A stretch of DNA of 64,000 nucleotides from Timema cristinae (Eukaryota > Arthropoda > Insecta > Phasmatodea > Timematidae), in contig JBCFYV010000024.1 in assembly GCA_039000515.1 (NCBI GenBank), forward strand, positions 15,699,759 through 15,763,758. The letters run 5' to 3'. The first letter of the stretch is position 1. Each line of letters starts with the position of its first letter. The notes under the pieces are model-generated. The model was not told where the DNA came from, did no database searches, and was given only the letters and a program-made list of their open reading frames with translations. This document shows, piece after piece, positions 21,621 through 32,779 of this stretch. Position numbers and translations under genes: made by a program.

Positions 21621-22325
21621 AGTGGTTAGTGCTTCAAACTTTGATCCTTTTTGTTGCTATTTGTCCCGGTTGAAATCTCTGTTAGGTTTTATTCATTAGT
21701 AAATTCTGTATTTTATTTATATTTTCATCAATAGAGTTCCTTGCCTTTTCTTTAAACTTCCGCCTTCAGTCGTGCCCCACACGATTAATCTTTTACAGAT
21801 CATTTGTAAAAAGAGCAATTTAAATCAAATAAATGCCCTGAACAATTGTTTATTTTCCTTGTTTACTCAAAGAAGCTACGTCATAGCATTGTGTCACTAG
21901 GCTATTAATATTACATGTATGGGTTTAAATTGTTTACATTCCTTTTAGTGGCCACATATTTAAAACAAACACGAAATAGGTAGGCGTGACTTTCGGTTTC
22001 GGTAGTTGACTAAATAATGTTTAAAAACATTGACATTGCTGGTATCCTTGAGTCCTGTGGTTTTTCCCTTGTAAGAGGTGCAGGGGGCAGGGTGAAAGGG
22101 GGGTTGTGAGGTGGGATGACGGACCGTACTCTGTTTGAACTTGCTGTGTCAATACAATACATCAACATAGCTCAGGTACTGGTTAAAACAATTATTGTGT
22201 GTTTTGCTTGTAAAGACTATACTTACTCTAGTAGATAGCTAAACAATTCAATGTCATTTTTCTGTAGCCTACACAAGAAAACGTATTAAAAAACAGTTTT
22301 TATTACCTTTAAAATTATGATAAAA
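21621..22325. other. Unassigned sequence
   Basis: AT-rich with a short G-rich patch (22075-22125). No feature was supported. Confidence 0.35.
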
Positions 22326-22329
22326 CTTT

Positions 22330-22705
22330 AAGATAGGGTGGAAGACGACGAGAGAAAATACCAGCGTTTGTACATTTTTTATCGCAAAACATTTTTTGAC
22401 GCAAATAAACAAAATATAGCTCCAGCATAAACAAAGAGTTTAGTTATCTTTACATGGTGATATCAACATTTGTTGAATATATGTCAAGAATGTCCTGTAA
22501 TTTAATTTCAACTTTTTCTCTCCATTTAAAAAGTTTCTCATCTACTGCCGCTATGCTCAAGACCGATATTCACAACTGTTGATATCAGCGTGTGAAGGAA
22601 ATTAAACTATTTATGTTTCTACTGGAGCCATATTTTATTTATTTTGTAAAAAAAAAATGTTTTGCTATAGAAAGTGCAAAACAACTGGCCTTTCCCCTTT
22701 CATCC
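22330..22705. mobile_element. Foldback MITE (family M), copy 3
   Basis: Palindrome with outer 'gcaaaacattttttgac' against 'aaaaatgttttgctata', middle 'aaaatatagctccagc' against 'ctggagccatatttt' and inner 'tggtgatatcaac' against 'gttgatatcagcgtg'. The central part 'aatgtcctgtaattt' matches copy 1. Confidence 0.7.
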
Positions 22706-22799
22706 AACTTTAAAGTGGTATGGAAGGAAGCATTAGCTAAGTCCGGTATTTATACTGCATTATACAAAAACTCTATTTTTTACTAAGATTTAAAAAATG

Positions 22800-23075
22800 C
22801 TGTGGTAGATATATATAGTCATATTTTCTAAACATAGTTACCTGAATAGTTCTTGAACATTTTTTATGGATTTCACGGAATTTTAACCAAGATATTCTTT
22901 CTTCGTGTAAACCTTTTCTTTTCGAATGTTCAAGACAAATATTTGAAAACTATTCAGCTAATTATATGTAGAGAACTAAATTTAATATATCTATTGAAGT
23001 AATAGTTTATTTATTTTTGCCAAAATGAGTTAAATTACAAAAACTTGTAAAAAATCCTTAACTAACGTTCCCTGC
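22800..23075. mobile_element. Foldback MITE (family M), copy 4, diverged
   Basis: Palindromic about 22895: 'tgaatagttcttgaacatt' against 'aatgttcaag' and 'aactattcagc'. The right edge contains the family words 'tttatttatttttgcc'. It lies ~100 bp from copy 3. Confidence 0.5.
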
Positions 23076-23200
23076 ACATCAACTTAAGAATACATTAAAA
23101 ACAAAAGACTTAATTTTTACATTTAATTTGACACTTTTTGTTGATTTTAATGGCTTCTTATTATCCTTTAGGGATCTCAGAATATTTACACTTTGGGAGT

Positions 23201-23475
23201 ATTATTATTAGCACCGCGTCTTACTACCCGTTCGGGTGATGCGCAATTACGCTAATGTGTAATGGTAGGGTGATTGTGAGATGAAATGGAGGACCTACAG
23301 TTTAACGTGGAATCCAAACCACGGTGGAGGCCTGGCATTCCCCACATTCACAAGATGTCTTGTCAGAGGTGAAGGAAGAGTTTGGTAATCAGATAAATTT
23401 GTGCCGGGACCGAGGATTGAATCCCGGACCCCAGCACAGAAGTCCGACACCTTACCCCTAGACCGCCAGGTCACC
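23201..23475 (-). mobile_element. SINE family B, full-length - strand copy
   Basis: Begins 'attattattagcaccgcgtc' and 'ttactacccgttcggg', contains 'ccacggtggaggcctggc', and ends with the complement of the head ('gaggattgaatcccgg', 'cctagaccgccaggtcac'). Confidence 0.85.
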
Positions 23476-23525
23476 CTTAGGGAGTAAACATTATTTGAAT
23501 GTAATGTACCCTTATGCTCGTGAAG

Positions 23526-23760
23526 AGGGTAGGCCTGGGCTAAGGTATCAATCTCGTTTGATCTGGTTTAACGATGACATTAAGTTCGGGGTTCAAATCT
23601 CAATCTTGATTGGGTGTACTGAGGATAGTTTCTCCTAAACAATATATCACTCTCCTTCAATCCAACGTGGCTACATTTTAGATAAATTATAACTTTCTCT
23701 TACCTATCCCATTAATGTGATTACATCTTGACAGTTAGTAGAACGCGCTGCACACTAAAC
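23526..23760 (+). mobile_element. SINE family A, diverged copy
   Basis: B-box-like 'cggggttcaaatctcaatc', 'tgggtgtactgaggatag', 'tcactctccttcaatcc' and the tail 'cttgacagttagtagaacgcg'. The head is poorly preserved. Confidence 0.65.
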
Positions 23761-24094
23761 AAAGAAATATATCAAACATGACAGCTGCACGCACATTACA
23801 TATCTTGACGTATGAACATTATGAAATTAGTTAGGGTAACTTTTGCAACTGTCGGGTGTTGATCTTTGTAACGTTTCCTTGTCAAGTGTAGCTTAGCAAA
23901 GTTTTCGCCCAAGTTGTTCCCTTCAGTGATAAAGGAAATAACGTTTTAATTAATGCCAGCTTTCTATCGAGAAACAACACGCAATGGGCACGCCAACTAT
24001 AATATAACGATTGAAGTGAAGAGGGGTTAGGGGGGGGGGGAATAACACGATTAGATGATACAAAAGTCGTGACAAGATATCCATGGATGCTTCA

Positions 24095-24523
24095 TTAGAG
24101 AATTTTGTTAGTGTCCAATTTATGGAAATGTTTACGATACAATATAGTCGGGAGTAAAGATGGATGTATCAGTTGAGTTTGTTTATGAGGCAAAACAAAA
24201 CTATCATCCTGTCTGTTACGTTGGGCCTGGATAGGAAAGGAAGACTTATTTATCTCGTGACTTATCAAATTAGCCATAAGTGAGAGCGATGTGGAAGGAC
24301 GCATAAAGTTCGCCTCTTGCCAAAAAGCAGGAAGACCGAATTCTCGGACGTGGCATTTATAAGTCGGACGCCCAGTTTCATCACACTTGGTCAACGAACC
24401 GGATTCATACACCTCGAGGGACCTGAGTCCATCCCCTGATTTATGTGTCTGAGCTGTGGAGTTAAGGAAGCCTACAGATGAAAGGCTTAATGTTACACAA
24501 ATTAAACGTATGGAAAAATTCAT
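24095..24523 (-). CDS. Unrecognised 142-codon open frame
   Basis: An ATG-to-stop frame in a stretch without recognised repeats. The first ~25 residues (MNFSIRLICVTLSLSSVGF and following) are hydrophobic after a basic residue, like a signal peptide. The rest is polar with two cysteines (KCDETGRPTYKC) and no domain I recognise. There is no obvious splice or promoter evidence. It could be a chance frame, part of an unknown mobile element, or a small secreted protein. Confidence 0.22.
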   Translation of the reverse strand: MNFSIRLICVTLSLSSVGFLNSTAQTHKSGDGLRSLEVYESGSLTKCDETGRPTYKCHVREFGLPAFWQEANFMRPSTSLSLMANLISHEINKSSFPIQAQRNRQDDSFVLPHKQTQLIHPSLLPTILYRKHFHKLDTNKIL

Positions 24524-24663
24524 TGACTGAAATAAGAGGCAATAATATAAAAGATATATGAATCCGGTTGTTTACTTCATTTATTCTTGGCATCAATGGT
24601 GAAGTTTTTTTTAACGTTTGTAAATTTTGTTATATAATTTTTAAGTAGATTTTTGTTAACATA

Positions 24664-24912
24664 TTTAGCACCGCGCCTTATTACCCGTTTGGTTATACAC
24701 TTAAATACTATTTACAATAATGAGTTAGGAATTGGGAAGGTCGAATATAGAATAACTAAACCCACATTTTCGTGGAGGAAGAGTGGAAACCCTTTTAGGA
24801 AAAACCATCCCCATTTCACCCGAGAAAGATTCGAACCTCGATCTACCCGTCATCGGCAGTCTAGCTCAACACGAGACTAGCGCGTCAGCTAGCTTACACC
24901 ACCGAGGTGGGT
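24664..24912 (-). mobile_element. SINE family A, - strand copy
   Basis: 'tttagcaccgcgccttatta' at the tail end, 'aaacccacattttcgtgg' in the middle, and the head complement 'gattcgaacctcgatctacc' with 'taccaccgaggtggg' in part at the end. Confidence 0.8.
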
Positions 24913-24951
24913 TGAACTAAGCAGATAATACTTAGTTTCTTGTCGAGCTAG

Positions 24952-25190
24952 GTTCTCTTTCTGTTAAGAGCTTGCCTTAGGTACCGATGCTCGTGGGTTC
25001 AAACCAAGCTGGGGTCGATTTATTTTTATTGAGCAATTAAAAATCCGTAGCACAAATTCCTTCGGAGGGTAAATAAAGCTTTCGGTCCTATATCGATTGT
25101 GGCATGTAAAAGAACCCTGGAGGGGATTAAAAAATATCCTTCTCGTCAAAATTGGTAGGTTCTTTCACTTTTACTCATATAAATTCTCGT
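24952..25190 (+). mobile_element. SINE family D, copy 3
   Basis: 'gagcttgccttaggtacc', 'gtgggttcaaaccaagctgg', 'aaatccgtagcacaaattcc', 'aaagaaccctggagggg' and 'aaaattggtaggttctttc', in the order of the other copies. Confidence 0.8.
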
Positions 25191-25194
25191 GTGA

Positions 25195-26090
25195 TTTAAT
25201 TAGTTGTTTCTAAAAGCGTTAGTTAAATACCTCAAATAAATAAATAATTAAAATAACTTTGTTTCTTAATCATTTAGTAGTGGCTTGTTTTTAAGTAACA
25301 TTTGTGGCAAGGAATTGTGTGTCATTATACAAAATATTATTAACCAAATTATTTAGCGATGCAATGCAATTAACAATACTTTGACAGGTAAGGATTATGT
25401 AGCATGTATCCTATTTGAAATGTTTAAATTCGACACATATAGGCTAGATACTTAAAAAAAAATCACATTTGGCCTGCTGAACTGCAAGAACAAAATTGGA
25501 ATTTGTTAATTACATAATAAAGAAAGTTAATGTCGTATATGTATTGATTTTTATTGAAAATGAATGAATTATTTATTTTTATCTTTGACAAATTGTATAA
25601 CATTTTAGAAAGCATTCAAAGAATATGTCGGGTAGAGAGTTTATATTAGTAATGAATGGTTTTACAAATAATCAAGTGTTAAACTAGTGAAATGTTGAAA
25701 TTTAAAATGTTTGTAATGTGGCACAATAGTTATAAAATTATTTAGTTAAATGTTAATTTTTAACACACTTAAACTAATTTTACAATTAATATATATGAAT
25801 TAAAGTAACAGGATAAAAGACGTATTGGAACTTTTAATATTTACCTTCAAATAAATGAATGAATGTTAATCTCTAGTTTCTTGTAGGAAGCATGGGTGAG
25901 ACATATCCAAAAACTATGTTGTTATAAAAGTAAGTTTATATTAAATTATTTCTGTAATTCTTTTGTCGTGTGCAGCGGGCCTGGGGGAGTATTTGAGGTA
26001 TTGGTGCGTCTTCTGGGTTTTAGACGTTTCTGCAGCTATTGTTGGCTCAAGCGTATTCCTTGGTCCATTATCTGTGTCGGGAGAGAATGA
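25195..26090. other. AT-rich sequence, nothing recognised
   Basis: No supported feature. Confidence 0.4.
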
Positions 26091-26091
26091 T

Positions 26092-26530
26092 AATTGAGTT
26101 AAGGGGTGAGTATGACGGGGGTGATAGAGAGGGGTAGTAGACTTGTGGATGGGCGTCTTGTGTCGAGTGAAGGGGGGGGGGGGAAGAGGTAGATAAGACG
26201 TGTGGAGGGACGTCGCTTGACGTGTTAGTGAGAGGGCCAGAGATGTGTAAGGGCGTCATTTGACGTCGAGTGAAGGTAGGAGGGTTGGACCTGCAAGGGA
26301 GTCATTTGACGTGGCATACAGAGGGGGGAAGACGTGTAGGGGATATCCTGTGGTGGAGGAGAGACAGAGTGAAGGGGCGGTAGAGAGTGGAGGGTGAGCG
26401 ACATGCATATGTCATGGGTGCTAGGGAGAAGGAGGATAGTGACCGACCCAGATGTATTATGGATGCTGATGGCTATGGTGGTGATGGTGGAAGGGGGGGA
26501 GTAGGGGAAGGGGGTTAAAGGGACCAGTGA
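26092..26530. repeat. G-rich, partly repetitive tract
   Basis: The + strand is very G-rich (runs up to G11 near 26173) with recurring 'gtcatttgacgt' and 'gacgtcg' words at about 26150-26310, spaced ~50-60 bp. The long - strand frames across it (Ser/Pro/His-rich) follow from the composition and are not called. Confidence 0.5.
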
Positions 26531-27015
26531 GTGAAATTTAAATATAATACTTAGATAGCTACAGAAAACTGAGGAAGGTTTATTGTATTTGATGGATTCA
26601 CTTCTGATCCAACACTTAAATAGGATAATTCCAATTTCAGTAATCAGCATAAAAACTTAATTTTTGATGGTTGGTATAACTGCTCTCTCCCGTGGCATTA
26701 TTATTACTAAATTGTCTATTGTCCGACATTGTATCATAATAATGTACTTATCATAAAAATGTGATAGTCCTTGCGAGCATTCCCTCTCCCCACTCTTCTC
26801 CGGGGTAGTTGTTGAGACCGCCACGGGGCAGCACCTGTAGAGAAAATATTTGCGTGGTTGCCTGGTGGTAGGTCAAGGACTGATTAATAGGATAACTACA
26901 GATATGGACGATAGATTTTCTGATAGTTACATTGAATCAATTTTTTGTCTTGCATGGTGATTCGTTCTAATAATTATAGTGTGCTAAGTATTTGGAATAA
27001 ATCAATAAATCAGGA
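26531..27015. other. Unassigned sequence
   Basis: No supported feature. Confidence 0.3.
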
Positions 27016-27020
27016 AAATG

Positions 27021-27322
27021 TCACGCAACAATTCCACCATGATGAATGGGACTGTCCCCGAACACATCACTTGATACTTTTGACAGCTATTCTCACTTCC
27101 CTGATCCATGGTCTTCTCTTCTTCCTGCGGCCAGTCCTGGAACGGCCTTCGGGTCTCGGTAGACCTTGACTTATCCTGCGTCTGGGTTCGCTTTGTCTCG
27201 AAGCAGATACAGTGCATGTGTTGGCCGCACAATGTGAGCTTGGTTTCCGGAGTATGTTGTTTGCACATCTAGGGAAAATATTTGGTTGCAGACTAGACGG
27301 ATTTAATTTAATACGTTAATTA
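27021..27322. repeat. ~305 bp direct repeat, copy 1
   Basis: Similar over its whole length to 30689-30997: 'gactgtccccgaacac', 'ctgatccatggtcttctc', 'gaagcagatacagt', 'ggttgcagactagacgg' and 'atttaatacgttaatta'. On the - strand both copies keep a frame with MCK.HT.ET, LCGQHM and CICF, so it may derive from a coding segment of an unidentified element. Confidence 0.75.
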
Positions 27323-27324
27323 AT

Positions 27325-27815
27325 GAGTTGATTATAAATTCATTGATTATCACACCTGCTCTTGTAGGCATATTACTGGTTACTCAAGTAAGAGTTGGGA
27401 CTCCAAACCATGGAAGTTATCTATCGAAGTTCAAATAGGCCCATCACAAACATGGTCGGCAGAGTCGTCACATTCTCTGATATCGCAGTGGCATAGCATT
27501 AGATAGCGCTGAAGCAATACACGGAGTCAGCGTCGAGCCATTACACGACGAGAGAGATTCGCTGCTAGCGTTATGGACGTGAAATACGTTATAACTATCA
27601 CCAAGGACGTAACAAGGGCAAAGGAGGCACTGCATTACAATATAATCATCATATTCACAAATATATTTCAGTCATTGGCCGAGTCTGTTTGGAACATAAG
27701 CTTCTCCGAGGTATCCTTTCTCTCCCCCACAACGGCCCAGTCTTCTCCTCTCTCCTCAAAACTTCTCTGCACACCACTCAGCCACCTGTTACTTGTGGTT
27801 TCTCTTGGCCTCCTG
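27325..27815. other. Unassigned sequence upstream of the R1-like fragment
   Basis: GC-richer than most of the window; it may be part of the LINE, but no reverse transcriptase motif is readable. Confidence 0.3.
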
Positions 27816-27819
27816 CCTC

Positions 27820-28581
27820 CACTTCCAAACGTGGAGAACGTATGCAGAAAAGCTTTGCGAGCTAGGAATAAGATCCTCAGCATAGGGTAGGGCAGATTTA
27901 AACTGTCTATGAGGCTGATAAGATTGTATCCCCAGCCTATGTTGGTCTCCATTGTGGATTATGGAACTGACGCGTTGGCTCATCGGCTCAGACAAGTAAG
28001 AATCTGAAGGAAAATCAGAAGCCTTCAGAGAAGTGTACTTTTGAGGCTATCTGGAGCGTACAAGACTGTTGCCACAAACACTTTGTGTGTAGCCTTGGGT
28101 ATATGGACCTTGGACTTATAGGTGCATTGTATTGGATAAGGAAGGGAGATATGAAGATAGTGGCTTATCTCACGAGAACAGGGATAACAACGGAACCTCA
28201 GGTCAGGAAACATCTGGAAGAGGAGTGGCAAGACGAGTGGAAGCGGAGCAAAAAAAAGGTAGATGAATGCATAAGATATTTCCAAGCGTTGCTGAATGGT
28301 TGGGAATGGAGCACCTGCATGCCTCTCCAGGTTTGGTACATTTTATTGCAGGGCATGGTCCATATAAGGCCACTCTCTTCGCTAGACGACTTACGGATAC
28401 AAGAATTTGCGATTGTGGTAGGGGGGCGACGCCGGAACACGTCGTGCTGGAATGCAGTGAGACGTTGGAAGATAGAATGAACCTACAGATACGGTTGCAA
28501 GCAAGCTCGGTTTATCCCATACTGCATGACGTGGACCGATGGAGTCTCCTGGATGAAATCGCGGATAATGTGTCAAAATAA
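27820..28581 (+). pseudogene. R1-clade-like LINE, C-terminal part of ORF2
   Basis: A 5'-truncated, frameshifted LINE protein fragment. In successive frames it shows ENVCRKALRARNKILSIG, a stop, SIVDYGTDALAHRL, KIRSLQRSVLLRLSGAYKTV, ATNTLCVALG, then after a frameshift the terminal domain with HFIAGHGPYKATLFARRL, ICDCGRG and TPEHVVLECSE (28350-28480). The C-x-C...H...C pattern is the zinc-knuckle-like C-terminus typical of R1-clade LINEs. At least two stops/frameshifts prevent function. The reverse transcriptase core is absent. Non-coding sequence follows, ending near 29440. Confidence 0.75.
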
Positions 28582-29445
28582 GAAATATATAAGTAATTAA
28601 CTGCAATGAAAAATCGAGGACAAAATAAACTGTGCAACTTAAGACAATGGTACAGGACGGAGAACGACAGTGACATGACAGTAGACAGTGACGTTACAAC
28701 AGATATGAATGACACATAACGGTACGACTTTAATAAGTCAATAGGTGTGACAAAGACAAACTGGATTATCGGCTTGCTGGGTAGAATGTGGTGGGGATAT
28801 CCAGGCAAACCGGAGCCTAGCTGAAGGAGGGAGTGCTCTCTGGATTCCAGTAGTGTGAACTGCTGATGATCTTAAGGTCGCCTTTATACCAGCTAGGGAG
28901 TACAAGAGAACAACATCTTCAGATGGAAGAATCAACCCCTTACTCATAGGGTCCAGCCCACTTGGCGAAAAGTTTGTGATGCTGGGCTGGAGCTGTTGGG
29001 CATCTGGTCCGTCCACCGATCCATCGGATGGCTGCTCTCAGTTCAGATAAAGGATCGGCGATAACAACTGAAAGACCCTGAAGCCAACTATAAGAAGGAC
29101 TTGTATTTAGGTTAAGTTAGTATTAAGTATTCTTATAAATCTGTATATTAAGTTAGTTGTAAGTCCATAGATGGTGATATTGTAGGCAGTAAGTGGAGCG
29201 AAATCTCCTGTAGGGCGCCTCCCCAGGTGGTGGGGAGGGGGATGCCCACCCCCGTTGGGGCTCTCATCGATCTGAGGACTATTAGATCCAGAGTGTGGTA
29301 GGGGCACCCAGCGGGGCAGGGTACTGGGGACGTAGTATACCCGGGGTGGACCAACTATAAGGTTAGGTATAGGAAAGTAGGACAAATATAACTTTTAGAT
29401 TTAGGTATTTATTGTAAATGTATTATTTATTTAAATAAAAGAACA
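28582..29445 (+). mobile_element. Probable 3' untranslated region of the R1-like LINE
   Basis: GC-richer non-coding sequence directly continues the LINE fragment and ends with AATAAA at 29434-29439. A segment rich in G and C (29215-29345) contains complementary 'ggcgcctccccaggtggtgg' type words. The boundary with the next element is uncertain. Confidence 0.5.
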
Positions 29446-29599
29446 TAGCTAAAAGACGTATTGTTAATTAAAAATGTAGATCTAGGTTCTGAGCTACATG
29501 CTAAGAATCGGGATAAATCGTGTAAATAGATAGATAAATAAACTTCCAAATCTATAAGCATATCTCAATTCTCCTCATATGACCACACTACCTAAGTCG

Positions 29600-30225
29600 T
29601 GATTTTTCTATTCTGTCCTGCACTGGTTCTTACTTGACTATTCCTCTCACACTTTCGTTTTCATCCTATTCATTCTTTAGTACTCTTTTAGTACTTCTCA
29701 AAAATTTCATTTCACAGGATTTAATTCTGTTTATATCGTTCTTCTTGATCTTCTTAATGTTTTTTTATTCCACTTTCCTTATTACCCTCCACAGGTATTT
29801 AAATATGTCAATTATTTTCAACTGCTCCCCTCCTATTGTCACACCATTCGTATACCTGCCTCTCTTACTTGTCGTAATCAGCAGCTAACTCTTCCTTAGA
29901 TTAAACCTCATTCCAGGCTGCTCCACCACTTTATCGCAAACACCATTTCTTTCATACTTCCCTCCCCAAATATTTCTACCACTTCCTTTGTTATTTCATC
30001 CATCCCAACAATTGACAGTAGGGGAGAGTGTGCAATTCCTTGCTTCAGGCCATTTCTCAAGTCAAATCACTCTGTCTTGCATCTCCCACTTTCATACAGT
30101 TCACACTCTCTTTGTACATATTTATCACTCTCCTTACCATCTTATCCCGTACTCCTTTCTTTTTCATTGCTTCCCATACTTTTCATCTGCAAATTTTGTC
30201 ATTGGCTTTTTCAACATATAGGAAG
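29600..30225 (-). pseudogene. Decayed LINE reverse transcriptase
   Basis: The - strand, read through several frames, gives residues of a LINE reverse transcriptase: YVEKANDK (in place of DLEKA.D), WEAMKKKGVRDKMVRRVIN, MYKES, MKVGD, then LLGWMKE, matching 'VVMDE' of the family, and further downstream a piece around YEWCD. Many stops and deletions are present, including loss of the FADD catalytic box. The best match by memory is the arthropod group whose proteins contain 'W.A+RKKGV...LV..+..MY'. The pyrimidine-rich + strand frames over it are shadows. Confidence 0.65.
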
Positions 30226-30299
30226 GTCATCAGCACAAGACCAACCCCTCGTCCATATCAGGGGAGATGCGCAACGGCAAGTGTAAGTGAAGTATAGTG

Positions 30300-30685
30300 G
30301 GGACTATTTATGCCCTGTGGTCGCTATGGTAATTTCGAAGGATCAGCAAGTACTCTGATAAATTATTGATAACTGGGCTCTGGTAAAGCTATGAATGACC
30401 TAGCAAGCCAGAAAAGGTTGTGCAACTTGTTTAAAACAATTTAACACTATGTCAATTAAATATTAATATACGATTGACATATTCTTTTGCTAAATAATAA
30501 GGAACAAATACATACACAATATGTTCATGGATATTAACTTTATGCTGTCTTCATAGTGAGATTGAATTTGTTTCTGGGGACTGCGATTTGTAGGAAGGTG
30601 AATGTATTACTCATACCAGTGTATGCCGGTCATGGTGGCTCAGAAGGAACGTCCCTTCTGGCCTTGCTTCAGGGTGTTCATTCAA
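30300..30685. other. Unassigned sequence
   Basis: No supported feature. Confidence 0.3.
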
Positions 30686-30688
30686 ATG

Positions 30689-30997
30689 TCACGTGACAAT
30701 CCCCCCTGATGAATGTGACTGTCCCCGAACACTTCACTTGACACTTGTGACATCTTGTCTCACTTGCCTGATCCATGGTCTTCTCTTCTTCCTGTATCCC
30801 GTCGTGGGACGGCCTTGGATATAGATGGTCTCGGTAGGCCTTGAGTTATTCTGCGTTTGGGTTCGCGTTGTCTTGAAGCAGATACAGTACATGTGCTGAC
30901 CACACAATGTGACTTGGTTTCCGCAGTATGTCGTTTGCACATCTAGGAAATATATTTTGTTGCAGACTAGACGGATTTAATTTAATACGTTAATTAT
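30689..30997. repeat. ~305 bp direct repeat, copy 2
   Basis: See copy 1 at 27021. This copy has a ~14 bp insertion 'atatagatggtctcgg' in part near 30820 and the same right end 'acggatttaatttaatacg'. Confidence 0.75.
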
Positions 30998-30999
30998 TT

Positions 31000-31943
31000 T
31001 AAAAGAATAAGTGTTTTGCAATACTATTGCTATGAGAAGAAGTAGACTTTGACTATTAAAGGAAGACAAATTAAATTTTCTGGTGGTGTTGGTAGGTCAG
31101 CAATTTTTAATTGAACGACTAGCTCTGGTGGTCAGTGGAGGCCTTGACTTATATTTGTGCTATACGCTGCGTGTTTGTCCTCGCAGGTGTCGCACGTTGG
31201 AGTTTGTTATAGGTTCTGGCAGGTCTTTATGCTGTGTGCACCTCCATAGTGTGGACAAATGGCTTGTTTTGGACAGTCAGCAGTTTTGTGTTCGTTGTAC
31301 AGTTAGGGAATAGAGGTGCTGGTGCATGAGAAGTTTCCACTGAGTACCATTGATAATATGAGTAAATCCCATTGGTGAGCATGATGTTCAGCGTTTTCTG
31401 GTGTTCAGTAAGAATACAAACCATGAAAGTTGGGTCCAAATTATTCTTGATAGGAATTGTTCGCTTAAACTTCAAATTTCTTCTTCAATATTGGTGTCAT
31501 CAATATCCGGGTGGACACCCCGGTTAACAACTGAGAAAAATGATTGAAGTCTGGGAGGTGGTTGTTGTTTAGGCATGGCATCTTGAAGGTAACGCATTGT
31601 TGTATTGAATCACAGTCACAACTTTTAGCAGAGAATGACATAATTGTTTATGTGTAGACTTCCAACATTCAGTTTTTTTGTTGGTATGATTTGTTTGTCG
31701 TTTCTTGGTACGAATTGGCTGATGGTTTTAATAAGATTTCTAGATTCTTAATATTACTTTTCCATAGTTGTCAACAATATATCTAGAATATGTTACATAT
31801 CACGTCTTGGGAAATCGAAGATTGAATAATCTCAGAAATGGGAAATGGGGTTGTTTGCTTGAATAGCTTACTAACGGTGATTTTTGTGTTAAAGTTTAAT
31901 GGCCCTTTCAACTATGCTATTGCATCTGTGTGTTAAGTAAATA
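31000..31943. other. Unassigned sequence
   Basis: Contains a GC-richer part (31083-31320) without recognised domains. No feature was supported. Confidence 0.35.
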
Positions 31944-32773
31944 TACGGGGCGTGCTGGAAAGTAGCGCCTACTATTTATTTATTATTAGATAAACAGAAG
32001 TAGTAGTACACACGAATATGCGTTCTAATATCTAGTATTTCCCGAGTCACGAGGTCAAGCATCCAACCTCTGTCACTGGGATTTTTTGAATCACGGTCGT
32101 AAACATTGTGGAGTATAACGTGAGTATGTAATTGCGGATGAAACGGCGTGCAGTGATTAAATTTTTAACTAAAGTAAAGATGCTTCAAATTGTTATTCAT
32201 TGGTAAATAATGGTTATTTATATAGAATAACGTGTAGACATCAGTACTGTTCAAAGTTGGGCTGCACGTGCTTGCGAGGAAAAGACAAAGGGCCTGCTCT
32301 CAGTTTGATAGACAAAAAATGGGTCAGAAGGCCTTGAACCACTACCAATGAAGCTCATCAGAATATTGTGGATAAATTCAAAATTTAATGCATCATTTTG
32401 AGCCAGAAAACAAATGAATAACCATGGGGTACCACCACAAACAATAACTGGCACCAAAATTTCAATAATATGGTGTCAGCGGTCAAAATCATGCTCGCCG
32501 TTTTTTTGGAATGTTAGAGGTGTGGTGCATTAAAAATTCATGCTTTTAAGCACATTTATTAATTCTAAAAGTTACTGTGAAACCCTGAAAAAAATTTAAA
32601 AAAAATGGCTTCGAAAAGTTATTTATGCAGCCTCTCCTTCAACACGACAATGCTCGACCTCACACCAACACGAGATTAACTGTGAATATTTGATGCCTTG
32701 GTTTCACAGTCTCGGATCACCCACCTAACTTGATAAACTTAAGAAACGCCATCAAGGACACCATTTAGGGTCA

Positions 32774-32779
32774 GATGAT
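32774..32779 (+). repeat. Target duplication GATGAT, left
   Basis: Immediately precedes AGTAAGACGG. The mariner context 'gggtca-GATGAT-gaagtc' reads GSDDEVK in frame, proving that one GATGAT belongs to the target. Confidence 0.9.

Noticed and set aside
29634..30297. Hydrophobic + strand frames (MTIPLTLSFSSYSFF and similar)
   Set aside because: They are the antisense of the purine-rich LINE reverse transcriptase remnant on the - strand.
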